64,000 nucleotides of DNA, taken from assembly GCA_907163375.1 (NCBI GenBank), contig CAJQUW010006372.1, positions 62,001 through 126,000 of the forward strand. Reading direction: 5' to 3'. Within the stretch, counting starts at the first letter, position 1; the number at the start of each line of letters is the position of its first letter. Under the pieces are notes generated by a model. It was not told the DNA's origin and did no database searches. It saw only the letters and a list, made by a program, of their open reading frames with translations. The DNA comes from Prostheceraeus crozeri (Eukaryota > Platyhelminthes > Polycladida > Euryleptidae). The position numbers were made by a program, and so were the translations under genes. Of this stretch, positions 53,287 through 64,000 are shown in pieces.

Positions 53287-55770
53287 ACCAGAAATGTGCT
53301 GCCATTGTCAATTCTGTGACACTTAGATTGAGCGCAAATAATAAATAGAGAAAACATTTTTATATCCTTTGTAAAATCAATTATTGGTATTAACCTAGAC
53401 AATGAATAACTAAATCTATCAACAGCCATTGCGATTAATGTAGCATGAATAACAATTATTGTGAAATGGGATTTGAAAGGCATGTGCTTTTTCAATGCTT
53501 TTCAAGCAAAATGCCTATGATCTCGGTTTTTCTATTTTTGTATTTACTGCTTCATAAATCAGTATTTTAAATGTTTCTCTCAAATGATCAATTTGCATAA
53601 AAGAGATCCTCAAAGAATGACTTGATGAGTGAAATATAGCATCCGCGGCCATATCTTGTGAATTGATATGCCTAAATTGGTGTTTTATTAAATGACAGTG
53701 ATTTGAATGAAACCGCAATAAAATGCCGGTAGTGCAATTTCACAAGCCATGTTTGCGCAGTGCATTGTCACCCAAAATAGCAAAATACATTATCTTGAAG
53801 AAAGCCAAACCTATGCTCTGGTTCGGGTCGAGTTTCGAAAATTGCTTGCCGTTCAATGTGGCCACTGCAAGCTACATCCATAATTTTCCTTCTCTGTTCA
53901 TCTACACTTTGAATCAAGGATTTTACAGTTGCACTACTACACACAGTTGAGAACACTACATTCATTTAATTTTAATTATTTATTTCAGTTTAACCACGAA
54001 TTTTCTCATCTTGCTTCGATTTCACATGAAATGGAATGCTCTCGATTTTCAGATGTTGACTGGAATGCTAAGCATAAAAATGAAGAATAAGGATCGAAAC
54101 AATACAAGCATGACTTGGAATACTTCAAATAAAAGCAATTTTATCAAGACTCTAAAACCTATATTTATCAGAATCTCCAATAATATAAACGCTGATGATG
54201 ACTTATAGACCAAAATTCAGGAAACGAAATCAGAGCAGCATGAACCTGGATGGACGGAGGATTGCATGCATTGCAGCAGTAATTCAGAATATCTAAGCTA
54301 AGTTGCAGATTAAAAGCATCTGATTCAGATTTGGCAAAGATAGAATGGCACGTAGCAGGTCCTGATGCAGAATCGTATTAAAAAAGAACTCTGAAAAGCT
54401 ATCAAGATTTTAACTGATTTAGCTGGACTCAAATTAAAAATGCTAGTTTAGTCAATAATTATCCCAGAGAATATGACGGCTAATCATCTAGTTACACTGC
54501 TTTGTTTCTTTTGCTCTTTCCATAGGTATTTTGTAAAGATTTTTTTGCTTCGGCCATCGGTCGGCAAAGCAGATTAAATATAATTTATAAAATCAACTTT
54601 TCTCGACCGAAAGTGTACCAAAATAGAATTTACAATTTCCTGCGCATCAAATTGTAAAGCTGATTTTAATACACTTATAATCGACAAAATTGATTTTCTG
54701 GCTTATTTTTGGTATTTGTAAAGATAAGTAACAATATTAAAAGCTGATTTTCGAGACAGAATCAATTTTGGGACAATTAGAAGAAATTCCTGTCTGTCTC
54801 AAAATTGATTCAGCTCAAAAATACTTGTTACGTAAATTTAGGCACGGAAAGTGAGTGCGCGCAGTGCTTTTGAGAAAAAGAGAATACACTAAAACTTAGA
54901 CTGTCCAAAATTAATTCTTTCCCAATTTTCAAAACCAAATGGTTTGAGATATAATTGGTCTCCATGTTTGCAAAGGATGGATGAAACTTCGAAATTAATC
55001 AATTATCAACTTTTAAATTGTCCATTTTGTAACTAAGAAAATATAACCGGTGCAGCCAAGCAGCGTCATAAAAAATATTTGCAATGTATTTGTAACACAT
55101 TTTGGCTATTACAACCATTACATCCACTAATCTTAAAATGGATATGGATTTAAAACATTTTGTAAATATTCTTGTAAATAAAACTTATAAATGCATTTTC
55201 TAATTTACAATGCTCAGGAAATGTTAATTCTCAGACACATTTCATCACTAGTGGGATAAATTTAAATCGAATGTTTGTCAAATTTCTGAGAAACCACATT
55301 CAAATTTTGAAATCTTATTGTAAATTCTTTATCAGGAAGACGAAATAGGTGAACTTTTGGCAATTTTGCAAATAGATATATTTCAATAAAGCAGTTTACG
55401 ATAGTTGAGTTCAACATTCCATGCACTATATCAATAATAAAGAATGCTTTTAATTCATTTTCTTGTGTTTCTTGTGATGTTGTGTTTCATCGTGTCTCAA
55501 CCTTAACACTCACATTAGAGTCGCCTGTGCTCAAATAGTAATTCAAAAAATTTGTTTCTGACGTGTAATTAATAATAATGAGCCATCAAGTCACTGCACA
55601 GACAAAGTAGACTTATTGACCAGCATGAATAATATAACTGAATCTGAGTAAATATAAAATTACTCCAAGAACGTCTTGAAGAACAGAAATGAATTCTGCA
55701 GAATTGACAGAATCTTCCTTTACGAAAATCTTAACGATATGCACAATTTGGCTAAGTCAAAACTCTAACC
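53287..55770. other. Intergenic, no gene recognised
   Basis: AT-rich. It contains a short hairpin at about 54768-54812 (gaatcaatttt...aaaattgattc) and several dispersed aatcaatttt-like words around 54590-54830, possibly decayed repeat sequence. Confidence 0.35.
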
Positions 55771-55774
55771 TAAT

Positions 55775-56510
55775 ATCGCTTGTATGATGTGCGACTCCGC
55801 TGTCATTCAAGGTTCCGTCCTATGTCCGTTTCCTTTTACGGTAGCTATTATAGACATCATGCGGGAAAGTCGCTCATAAAATATGCTGATGATGCATAAA
55901 TTCTGATGCTACATTAACTCATGACTAGGCAAGTATTGTATTAGCAATCTATGCATCAATGAATAAAAATCAAAGGAAATGGTAATTCAGCGACCAGTTC
56001 CAAAGCGAATCCCCCCCTTAATGCCAAATACGACATCCGTCAATGAAATGAAAAAACTCTGTGTCGATTTCAATGAAAAATTGAGAACTGCAACAACGCC
56101 CTCAAAATCACCGGGAAGTGTTACTAGAGGTGCATTACACGAAGCCTATGATGCCCTTATCATGCCTCGATTATTACAGGAAGTGCAAAGTTGGTGAGGT
56201 TTTACTTAAATAGCAGACAAGACTCCCATTTTCAAATTTGTTAAATGCCTTGACCTCTATCATCCTGCCGAAAACATCCCAAACACCATTGAAAATCTGG
56301 ATGACAAGTTATTTAGGAAGATATTGAAAGATGAACAACACTACTAACATAGATTTCCTCCTGCACTCAAAAGCAAGGACCATTTCCTTCATAATCGCCA
56401 TTGCTCCTACCATCTACCTGCATGTGCAATACTAACAATGCCAAAACATTTTTCATGCGACTCCTCCACAAATTCTGATTGAACTCTGCGTTCGGAACTC
56501 CATTTAATTT
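55775..56510 (+). pseudogene. LINE reverse-transcriptase remnant
   Basis: Frames give AVIQGSVLCPFLFTVAI (RT motif GV.QGSVL.P.LF), a short YADDA (catalytic box) about 35 codons later, KSKEMVIQRPVPKRIPP and MKKLCVDFNEKL (K.LGV.....L). Further on, DDKLFRKILKDEQHY and a C-terminal stretch rich in His, Pro and Ser follow. Order and spacing are those of a LINE RT and its C-terminus. Stops and frameshifts show it is inactive. It is not a copy of the LINE at 41618. Confidence 0.75.
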
Positions 56511-59304
56511 TACTTGAAACTTCTAACTTTCTTGTAAACTAAAGTGCGTATTTCATTTTGGCAGTAAAGCTTTTATTACAAATCAAGGTAACAGAGCTCT
56601 AAGATAATCACATCAGCAGCATGATATCACTCCAGATAATGTAGGCCTATTTTTGGCTTCTGTACGTTATTCATCTGCATCAATTATGCTGACTCACTTA
56701 ATTCGTGAGACGTGATGGCTAAATGCGGAAATATTTAGTTTTGAAAAAAGTAAGAGCGAATTCCTCTTCGTAAAATGTGTGAACATCGCGTGTGGTAATC
56801 TAATAATTATTTTATTGTGACACCTCCGCATGTCTGATCCGACAGACAGCTTCTGAAAAATAACTCTTTCGTTTGTCCTTATGTATTTAGGATCGTATCT
56901 ACGTGTAGGTGCAGATTTGACCCACCGGTCCTCAAGCGGTAGGTCAACTCACTTATGACCAGTTTCTGACAGTCGACAGTTCTTCTTGGTCCGTAATCAA
57001 AGAGACGTATCAAATTCAATTATGCATCAAATTACATATCGTGCTACTATTACATAGCAGTCTACTGTCATATGTTTTTACTACCACAACAATATCCACA
57101 ACCGAATTACTGTAATAAATTGTATTGTAAATGCATTGTTGAAATTAAGCGTAAGAATGATTTTTGTTATTGCCAGCAATTGTGGAGCCTAAACAATAAA
57201 CAAGTGAAATAGAGACTTGACGTTCATCTCTTTTAGACGTGATTGAGTGTCGTCTTTCAACATGTATTTATTGTACCTTAAATTACTTGATTTTGCAAGA
57301 AAACACTACTTTTTATAAAAACCAAGAGCAAAATGCAGTGGCCAACGCACTGGCCTCGTAGACTAGTTGGCTATTATACGGTATTCACTCTGCGTCCGGT
57401 ACACCTTGGTTGAAATACAGATTAAAAAGGGAACACTGCATGCCTGCTAAACACTCAGTCCAAAAGAATGATAAATTGAATGTCTAGACTCTTATTATAG
57501 TATGGCATGAATTCTCTCCTGTCTTCTATCTAGTATACTGTAACCCCCTCCCCCAATGCTTTCAAGCGAAACTTGAAGAGCCTTCTATGTGACCGCCTAT
57601 GAAATACTGTCGTTGTAATTTGTACTCTCCAGACATAATGCCTGTTTTTCTAAATGAATTCGTTTGTAAAAAGATAAGCCGTGGATGCCAACCTTGGATG
57701 GAGAAGTCACTCATTGCTTCACTTGACTCACTACCGTGAATCATCATCATCACTAACTATCAGGCAAAGAGTATTGCTGTCCAGCGTTCGTAGGAATCTT
57801 CCCGACTGACTCGAATCAGCTTGAGAAGATTCAGAGACGTCTGAAGATTGAATCACTTGATCTAAAGTTAGATAACACTACTCTAGAAGATGGTCCCTGG
57901 CCTTGAACACATCCAATAGCCTTGAAAGGCTAGAAACTTCAACCAGCGATCTTCTTCTTCTAAGTCATCCTCCTAGAGAATGTCCAGCGAGCCTTTCCGT
58001 TATGCGTTGCTTCATCAAAACTCCTTCATTCCACAAATATGCATCAATCTATCAAGGTCATCTTTGCGAGTCAGTTGACGTGAATCTTAATTGACTTTGT
58101 GTGAATTCATTGTTTTAGTAATTCCTGTAATTTTCAAATTGCTATATTGTTTCTGATTTCTATTTGACGATTCAGCAAAAGTATTTCTCTCTCTCTTTCA
58201 CTGACGAATGACTGTATTTAAGAAAACCATGCTGCAGTAAGGGGGAAGTGATAACTATAATACATGCAGATTTAGGATAATATAAAAGGAAAATGTTAAT
58301 GAATAGCCTACCATTGATAAGGGAATATTACATGCATCAACGTCCTCAGTTGATAACAAACCTTGATGGAAGTTAAACATTTCGACATCTTCCGAGACAT
58401 GTGAATCTAGAAAGCATTCTAGTGAAAATAAACTCTCCTTATGAAAGTTGCATATTTCGACCGGACTGCACCAATGATGAGCACCAGATGACCAATTCTG
58501 TTTAGCATTGATCGATTTTTGCAATCTTATATCTGCGTTCCTTGCATCTTTCATGTTGCTACAATGATTGTCAATTGTAAGACATAATTTTCACATGGGC
58601 TTGGAATATAATGCATTCTTAATGATCAAGAACAAGTTCTGTTCCTTTGATACAAAGAATTGCGAAAATTAATACTTTCTCAAAAAATAATGCGAAATCT
58701 AATTCTTAAAAATTATTGCACCTAAATCATAATCATAGTATCAAATCATGCTCATGCTTATCTAAGAAAACTAGATATTTACGATGCGAGAGCAAAATCC
58801 AAAAAAGTAACATAGTTTTTTTGAAACCAAAAGTAGCATAATTTACTTTACCTTAGACATTATTTTGTAGATTTATGCAGCATCCATGTCATTTTTTGGG
58901 TAGATGGATTAAATTGACAGTATATGTGATCACAATGAAATGAAACGTCGGTATCTCAGGGATGAACACTGATGAGACCATCTATTGTCATTGGCACATG
59001 GAGATTCTTGCAGCGGAAATGTTCGAATTTGAGTTTTCTTTAATTCAAAATACAAAATAGATGTCGAACCTGTTGCAGACAACCGAAGCGATTCTTCAAC
59101 TTTGGGAAGTGACCAATATAATCTAATAGAAGAACCAAGGAGTTATGACAAAAAACAGTTTTCTTAAGTGTGATACTTCCTTTGCAAGGTACCTATGCAA
59201 AAGTATTTTTCAAAAAAATTCTAGGTACTGATGTATTATAAGACAAACAGACCAACGGACACACAGCTGCTTTTCAAATCTCAAATAATTGCATTTCTAC
59301 CTGT
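56511..59304. other. Intergenic, no gene recognised
   Basis: AT-rich. At about 57335-57425 (+) a tRNA-like phrase (cagtggccaacgcactggcc ... cttggttgaaat) could be a decayed SINE head. A short inverted repeat lies at 56928-56960 (ttgaccca...taggtcaa). No exon recognised. Confidence 0.35.
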
Positions 59305-59490
59305 AAAGAGAAGGTTTTTGGTCCCGAAATGAAATTGTTTCATTCGTAAAACCAACTGAAACGTGCGCTCGAGGTCCCACGCCTTCTGAAGTCGATAGCA
59401 CCGTTGTCAGCAATTGCTGGGAAGTAAAGCAGGACGACGGCGGGTCATTCCTGCTTTGTGAAAGTAGCTTTTTTAATTCGTGACTAAAAA
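59305..59490 (+). other. Possible exon in a GC-richer patch, unrecognised
   Basis: One frame is open for about 60 codons and includes CARGPTPSEVDSTVV and NCWEVKQDDGGSFLLC. It is preceded by a plausible acceptor (ttgcatttctacctgtaaag). The balanced composition stands out in this AT-rich tract, but no domain is recognised and no partner exon found. Confidence 0.2.
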
Positions 59491-62268
59491 TTGTCGCTTT
59501 CCCGGAAGTTTTTCAAAGTGAACTGTCTTACGAATAGCAATCCGAATTCATTCATGATTTACTTATAGGAACATCTCGCAGCGTAAGCTCGCATTCATTT
59601 CTTAATTCTTGCAATGAACTATGTAGATCGTCTGACTGCTATTAGCTTGTGGGTTGCTTTGTATAGGGTTATTTCTCAGACGTGTATCGCTTCGTTAATC
59701 TAAAGTCTATATTACCCACATATAAGATAGGTTACCAGGGTGATTATCAAAGACTAAAGTAAAACCTTGGCTTGGATACACATAGATAAACTTAATAATC
59801 TTACTTCATGTTTCGCACCGCAATTGTACAGGTGCCAAAATATGAACCGTATAATAGAAAAGAAAAATTAATTTCTTTCATCAGACTAAGAGATAGTAAT
59901 GTCAACCGTGAGACGAAATTGCAACCGGGCAAAAATTAAAGTTTTAAAAAATTGAATTTTGCTACCAGGCTACGAAATGTACCTAGGCGGACAATTAATT
60001 GTGGAGTGTCGTTATTATGAGAAAGTTTGAAATACTAAAAAACAAAAAAGTTGAAGATAGGAAATTCATTTTGAATGGGAAGATATCTTGTAGATGAGTG
60101 TGTTTAAAATTGCACTCACATCACAAATGCACAACAAATGACTAGAAAATTTTTCCATGCATATGGACTAACTTTGGAAATTATGCATTTTGTATCATAT
60201 CAATGAATTAGAAATAGATTCATGTATGAAATTTTATTTCAATGTCCGCTTGTCGGAGAATTCACGAAATGTATCACACAGGGAGTGTCATTCATTAGTC
60301 GTGCACATACTTGAAACAAAATGTATAATTTGCAAGGTGAAATGCAGAAGAAAATATTAAACATTTTATGTTGATTACACTTATGTACAAATTAGTGTCT
60401 GCCAGGATAAATTACTTGATTACTTCATTAAAGGCGTCATTTCTTTTTGTCAATATTGTCGGGTCTCGGCCGTCGTGTCATTGAAATCAAGATTTGTTCA
60501 CTCATCAGATATGGAATGCAGGAATAAGGATAAGGAATAAGGGATATGGAATATAAGGCCTCATATCATGTCAAGTTCATTTAAATTGAAGCACATTTTC
60601 AAAAATAAAATTACTTTTAAAAGGAGTTGATTTTTGTTCGATTATTCATGTAGCGGTTTGTATATGACAAGTGTAATACAAATGTAAGCATCTGAATGGC
60701 AAAAGACAATAACAACTATGAAGAATTAATCACATTTTGCTGTCATCTCTAGAACTTTTCCCTTTCATAATTTTAAATTTTCTAAATTCTTCTTTCTTTT
60801 TCACATCATAATGTCACAACAATGGAAGGATATTAAATTTAATCAGAAAAACTGAGATGCAAATGTGATTGTTTTTGTTCCAAGCGTGCTAGCTCACATG
60901 TCTTTATAAAACATAATTTGTGGCACAGTAATTATCTCATGCCTCATCAGTATTATTAACAGCACAGATACTTAGATTTAGCGATGTCCGAGCCTTCGGA
61001 AAGCATTTTAATTAAAGACAAGAAATCAAATGTAATTTGTTTTCAGAGAAAAAACTTCAAGATCAATACTGCCGATGCACACTGTTTGACAAGCATCCGG
61101 CGCCGAAATTATTCACGGAATTATAGAGAACGAGAGTAGTCTATAATTGTGGAATTGTCATCGATTCACACGATTGAATTATTTGATAAAATCTTCATCG
61201 CCTACAAATATCGATACAATCAAATCTTACGCTTCACCCTCCACCAACCAAATGCAATGCATAATCGCTTCATTCTCTAACCCTGATTTTATTTGTGCAA
61301 TGCCTCCTATGTGATGCATTTATCAGTGGCAGATCAATGAATTAATGAATTAAGATAGGAGAGAACAATAATCATCTGCGGGGCTGACTGACAGAAACGA
61401 ATATATTCCGAAAACAAATACATAATCAATCTTAAGAATATTGTTTTCAAACAGATGGATTGACTGCATAAGCAAGAACCTGTCAGCGATCAAAAGGATG
61501 ATAGTTAAAACGGCTATGATTCGAAGCATATGATCTAGGGCCTGGTGCCTTGTTATCTGCATTTCATGTGTATACATTTAACATGTGGAGAGTACCTAAA
61601 AGGCATTATTCAATATTGATGGACAGCGTGAATATGCGTTTACAATTTTGAATATTTTTGTTCACGCAATTGTTGTAGTCTTGAGCTTGCATTGAAATTT
61701 TTTGCGGGCAGGATCTTGACTTCACGTGGCAGTCTATCTCGTGGTTTTGGAAATAGTCGAGATGGAGAAAAGGTTTGAAGTATCATATGTGGTCAGAAAA
61801 GCTGGAAAAAATTGACTCCGGCTTCGTGTGACAGGACTGCCATGTTGGTGTTTACATATAGGTTCGATATACTCGATATACAAGGTTCGACATATTCCTT
61901 AAAAAGTTTCGATCGGTGATCGCTCCTTGGGAATATGAGCAAAAGCTCCACGCTGCGAATATATGGATGCAATGCTACACACGCTTGGACACATGCTAAG
62001 ACCAGAAGAAGCAAGAAGACCCCAACTTAATTTACGAATCCAAAATATATGAATATAAAAATTTAATAATAATAGAATAGGGATAATATAAAATAAATGA
62101 GAATCCAGAAATTGACTAGGTCGAAGAGACCAGCATATTTTGGACACTCAAAGCGTCGTGAGGTGAGCCATCTGATCTGAAAGTGAGGATAAAGTGAGGC
62201 CTACCGAAGAAGACCTGGATGGTTATTGTGACCACCAATATGAATTGATTGAAATAGCATGTTTGACA
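59491..62268. other. Intergenic, no gene recognised
   Basis: AT-rich, with no supported gene, array or element boundary. Confidence 0.4.
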
Positions 62269-62460
62269 TTGTTTCATTTGCCATGAGGAATACGCAGAAA
62301 ACGGTGTCAAATCTTTTTTAAAATAATCATTTTTGTACATGGCTTTTCAGATGCTCATGACGATGACTACCGGTGGCAGCTGAAAGGTCATGTACAAAAT
62401 GAATATTTTGAAAATGATCTGACATCGTTTTCTGCGTGTTTCTCATGGCAAATGAACCAA
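62269..62460. repeat. Long imperfect hairpin (~80-bp arms, 29-base loop)
   Basis: Segment 62269-62350 pairs with 62380-62460: ttcatttgccatgag, cgcagaaaacg, ttttgtacatg and cttttcag match their complements, with about ten mismatches and small bulges. The stem is longer than a usual animal pre-miRNA, so a foldback element or hairpin RNA is likelier. Confidence 0.85.
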
Positions 62461-63264
62461 TATGAATGTAAGAAAAGAAAATCCACAGTTGAGTAGAATG
62501 CAAAAGAAAGAAATATACGCTGCACTGATTTTGTATGCAACTTGGGCTACATGATTAGCTTGTGATTCAGATGCATAGATACGCCACACTGTACTTTGGA
62601 GTCATAAGAATTTTCGGAGTATTTTTCGAATAGGATGAAAAAAAAGCAGATTAGTTAGGACAACATTAATTGTTTTTTTGAAGCAACTTTGAACCATCTT
62701 AGCTTAGAGTAATAGTACACGTATATTAGTCTAAAATAAACTACAAACATTTTTGCGAAAGGATTTTAATTATCCGATTTACGATTAAAATCTTGTCATG
62801 GAAAAATAAAGTAAAACACAGTAACCATGAATTTTCGTTTGCTTTCACGAAAAAGTTATTTTTCAATCCCTATGAGAAACTGATTGCCAATGCTATATCT
62901 GTACTATAGTATTTGTGCAGCTAAAACGCACTCGAACATCTATGAGGAGCGAGTAGCCACAGCTATGATTGTGCATATATGATTATGTGAGATTCAACAT
63001 CTAAAGGCCGATAATATACAATAACCGAATAAGAAAAATGCTATTTCTGTATTGGTGTTAATCAGAAAAATGTTAATTCAATGAAAAAATTCGGTGCCAT
63101 CTCTTGAAATACACCTAGCAACAATGAAATTCTAAAATCAGCATCAAACATAAATCATTATGTGCTCCAAATAGAAGCATGCCTTTTGCTACATTGATTG
63201 CTTACATAGAAATCAAAGAGATTCGAAATGACGGAAACAAAAGTGCTGATATGAAATCTGGAAC
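62461..63264. other. Intergenic, nothing recognised
   Basis: AT-rich sequence between the hairpin and the terminal-repeat element. No feature supported. Confidence 0.4.
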
Positions 63265-63842
63265 CATGCAGAGTTGATCATAAAAAACGGACCACCTAAA
63301 TTTTGATGAGAGGTTCAAAACAAAACAATTAGCGAAGGCATGTCTTTATTCTCTCACCGTGACTGCAGATTGTTGAACCTTCATTGTTTGTGCACATTTG
63401 CGGAAATGAGAAAAAATATTGAAGAAGTTTTGAAAAAGATCTATTGAACTTATGAATATAACTTACATATTCGTGCTCCTCACATCACAAGGATTCAGAG
63501 GATGCCAAACATAAGCATTTTTGATGAAAAAGTGTGAACATCACTTTTTTTAGTCAGAGGATTTATGATTTTGTGATTGAGTTCACCGATTTTGATGGCC
63601 ATCTCAGAAAATGCTCTTTCTCTCTGTGCTGATTCATTATCAAAAAATTGAGTGATTTTTATCTTTTGGCACTGTTCAGCAAATGCAGTAACGGATACAA
63701 TTCTACCATAGAATTAAAGCTGAGAATGCAGGCTGTCGAATGATGTATGGCTCGTTATTATGCGATGCGATTGGAAGGCATGAGAATCGATTGAATTTCA
63801 TCGAAATTTAGGTGGTCCGTTTTTTATGATCAGCTCTGCATG
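63265..63842. mobile_element. Terminal-inverted-repeat element, 578 bp
   Basis: The left end catgcagagttgatcataaa and about 25 further bases (ending ggaccacctaaattt) recur as reverse complement at 63798-63842 with one or two mismatches. A related partial copy lies at 5840-5985, so it is a family. The interior holds only short frames (minus-strand SAQRERAFSEM near 63600; LINQARGERAFSG in the other copy), hinting at a shared coding ancestor. CATG flanks CAGAG...CTCTG on both sides and may be the target duplication. Confidence 0.75.
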
Positions 63843-64000
63843 CATGTGCTCTCATAAATGGTTCAATTCTGAGATCCTCTTTTTAACATGCGCCTAGGTA
63901 CAGTGGCACTCCACATCATTTTATGAAAATATTTGACGGTTTAACACATTTCAGCAGAATGTTCATTTAAGCGAACATCTCGACTTGAAGTTTTCTGTCA

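Noticed and set aside
57335..57425. tRNA-like phrase, possible SINE head
   Set aside because: The B-box match is poor (ggttgaaat) and no tail was delimited, so it is mentioned only in the block description.
1..64000. CRISPR arrays, bacterial operons, rRNA or complete tRNA genes
   Set aside because: None seen. Spliced eukaryotic genes dominate and the tandem arrays found have no spacer structure.

Overview
The window is AT-rich, intron-rich metazoan DNA. Reading splice sites and protein similarity by eye, I find five conserved animal genes: the 3' half of an ANKRD13-type ubiquitin-binding protein (+, 594-11098), a Wnt5-like ligand (-, 17689-23446, signal-peptide exon not found), a FERRY3/C12orf4 homologue (+, 26652-30817), and a tightly packed ANAPC13 + PDSS2 pair (+, 35291-36462). 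Wnt5, GT-AG introns of 0.06 to about 3 kb, and the repeat families (Penelope-like, hAT, mariner with long inverted ends, RTE-like and other LINEs, tRNA-derived SINEs) point to an invertebrate bilaterian. I cannot fix the phylum from the sequence alone.

Layout. 1-11.1 kb: ANKRD13 exons, with introns holding a recent Penelope-like insertion that carries an inverted partial copy of its own endonuclease end (2314-3740), a near-perfect 65-bp-arm palindrome (4515-4652), an RTE-LINE remnant and G/C-run islands. 11.1-17.6 kb: an RTE remnant, an internally deleted mariner-type element with ~250-bp inverted ends (13051-14273), and a nested inverted-repeat block (15722-16305). 17.7-23.4 kb: Wnt5 on the minus strand, with a tRNA-derived SINE beginning about 40 bp from a splice donor. 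26.6-30.8 kb: FERRY3 in at least five exons. 35.3-36.5 kb: ANAPC13 and PDSS2 overlap as TAATG (stop of the first, start of the second) and have no intron, so one dicistronic mRNA is the simplest reading. 36.5-64 kb: no conserved host gene recognised; this part is LINE and Penelope remnants, two hAT-like non-autonomous elements (one with a perfect 8-bp duplication), a three-copy degenerate repeat, a terminal-inverted-repeat element at 63265-63842, a long hairpin at 62269-62460, and two unrecognised ORFs (44323-44760, 52795-53286) that might be real.

The genes do not form one pathway. ANKRD13 (endocytic ubiquitin receptor), FERRY3 (early-endosome Rab5 effector complex for mRNA transport), Wnt5 (secreted signal), ANAPC13 (cell-cycle ubiquitin ligase) and PDSS2 (ubiquinone side-chain synthesis) are ordinary neighbours. 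The ANAPC13-PDSS2 overlap is the most unusual arrangement. Its PDSS2 frame begins at the conserved core without a visible mitochondrial presequence, which raises a real question about how the enzyme is made and targeted.
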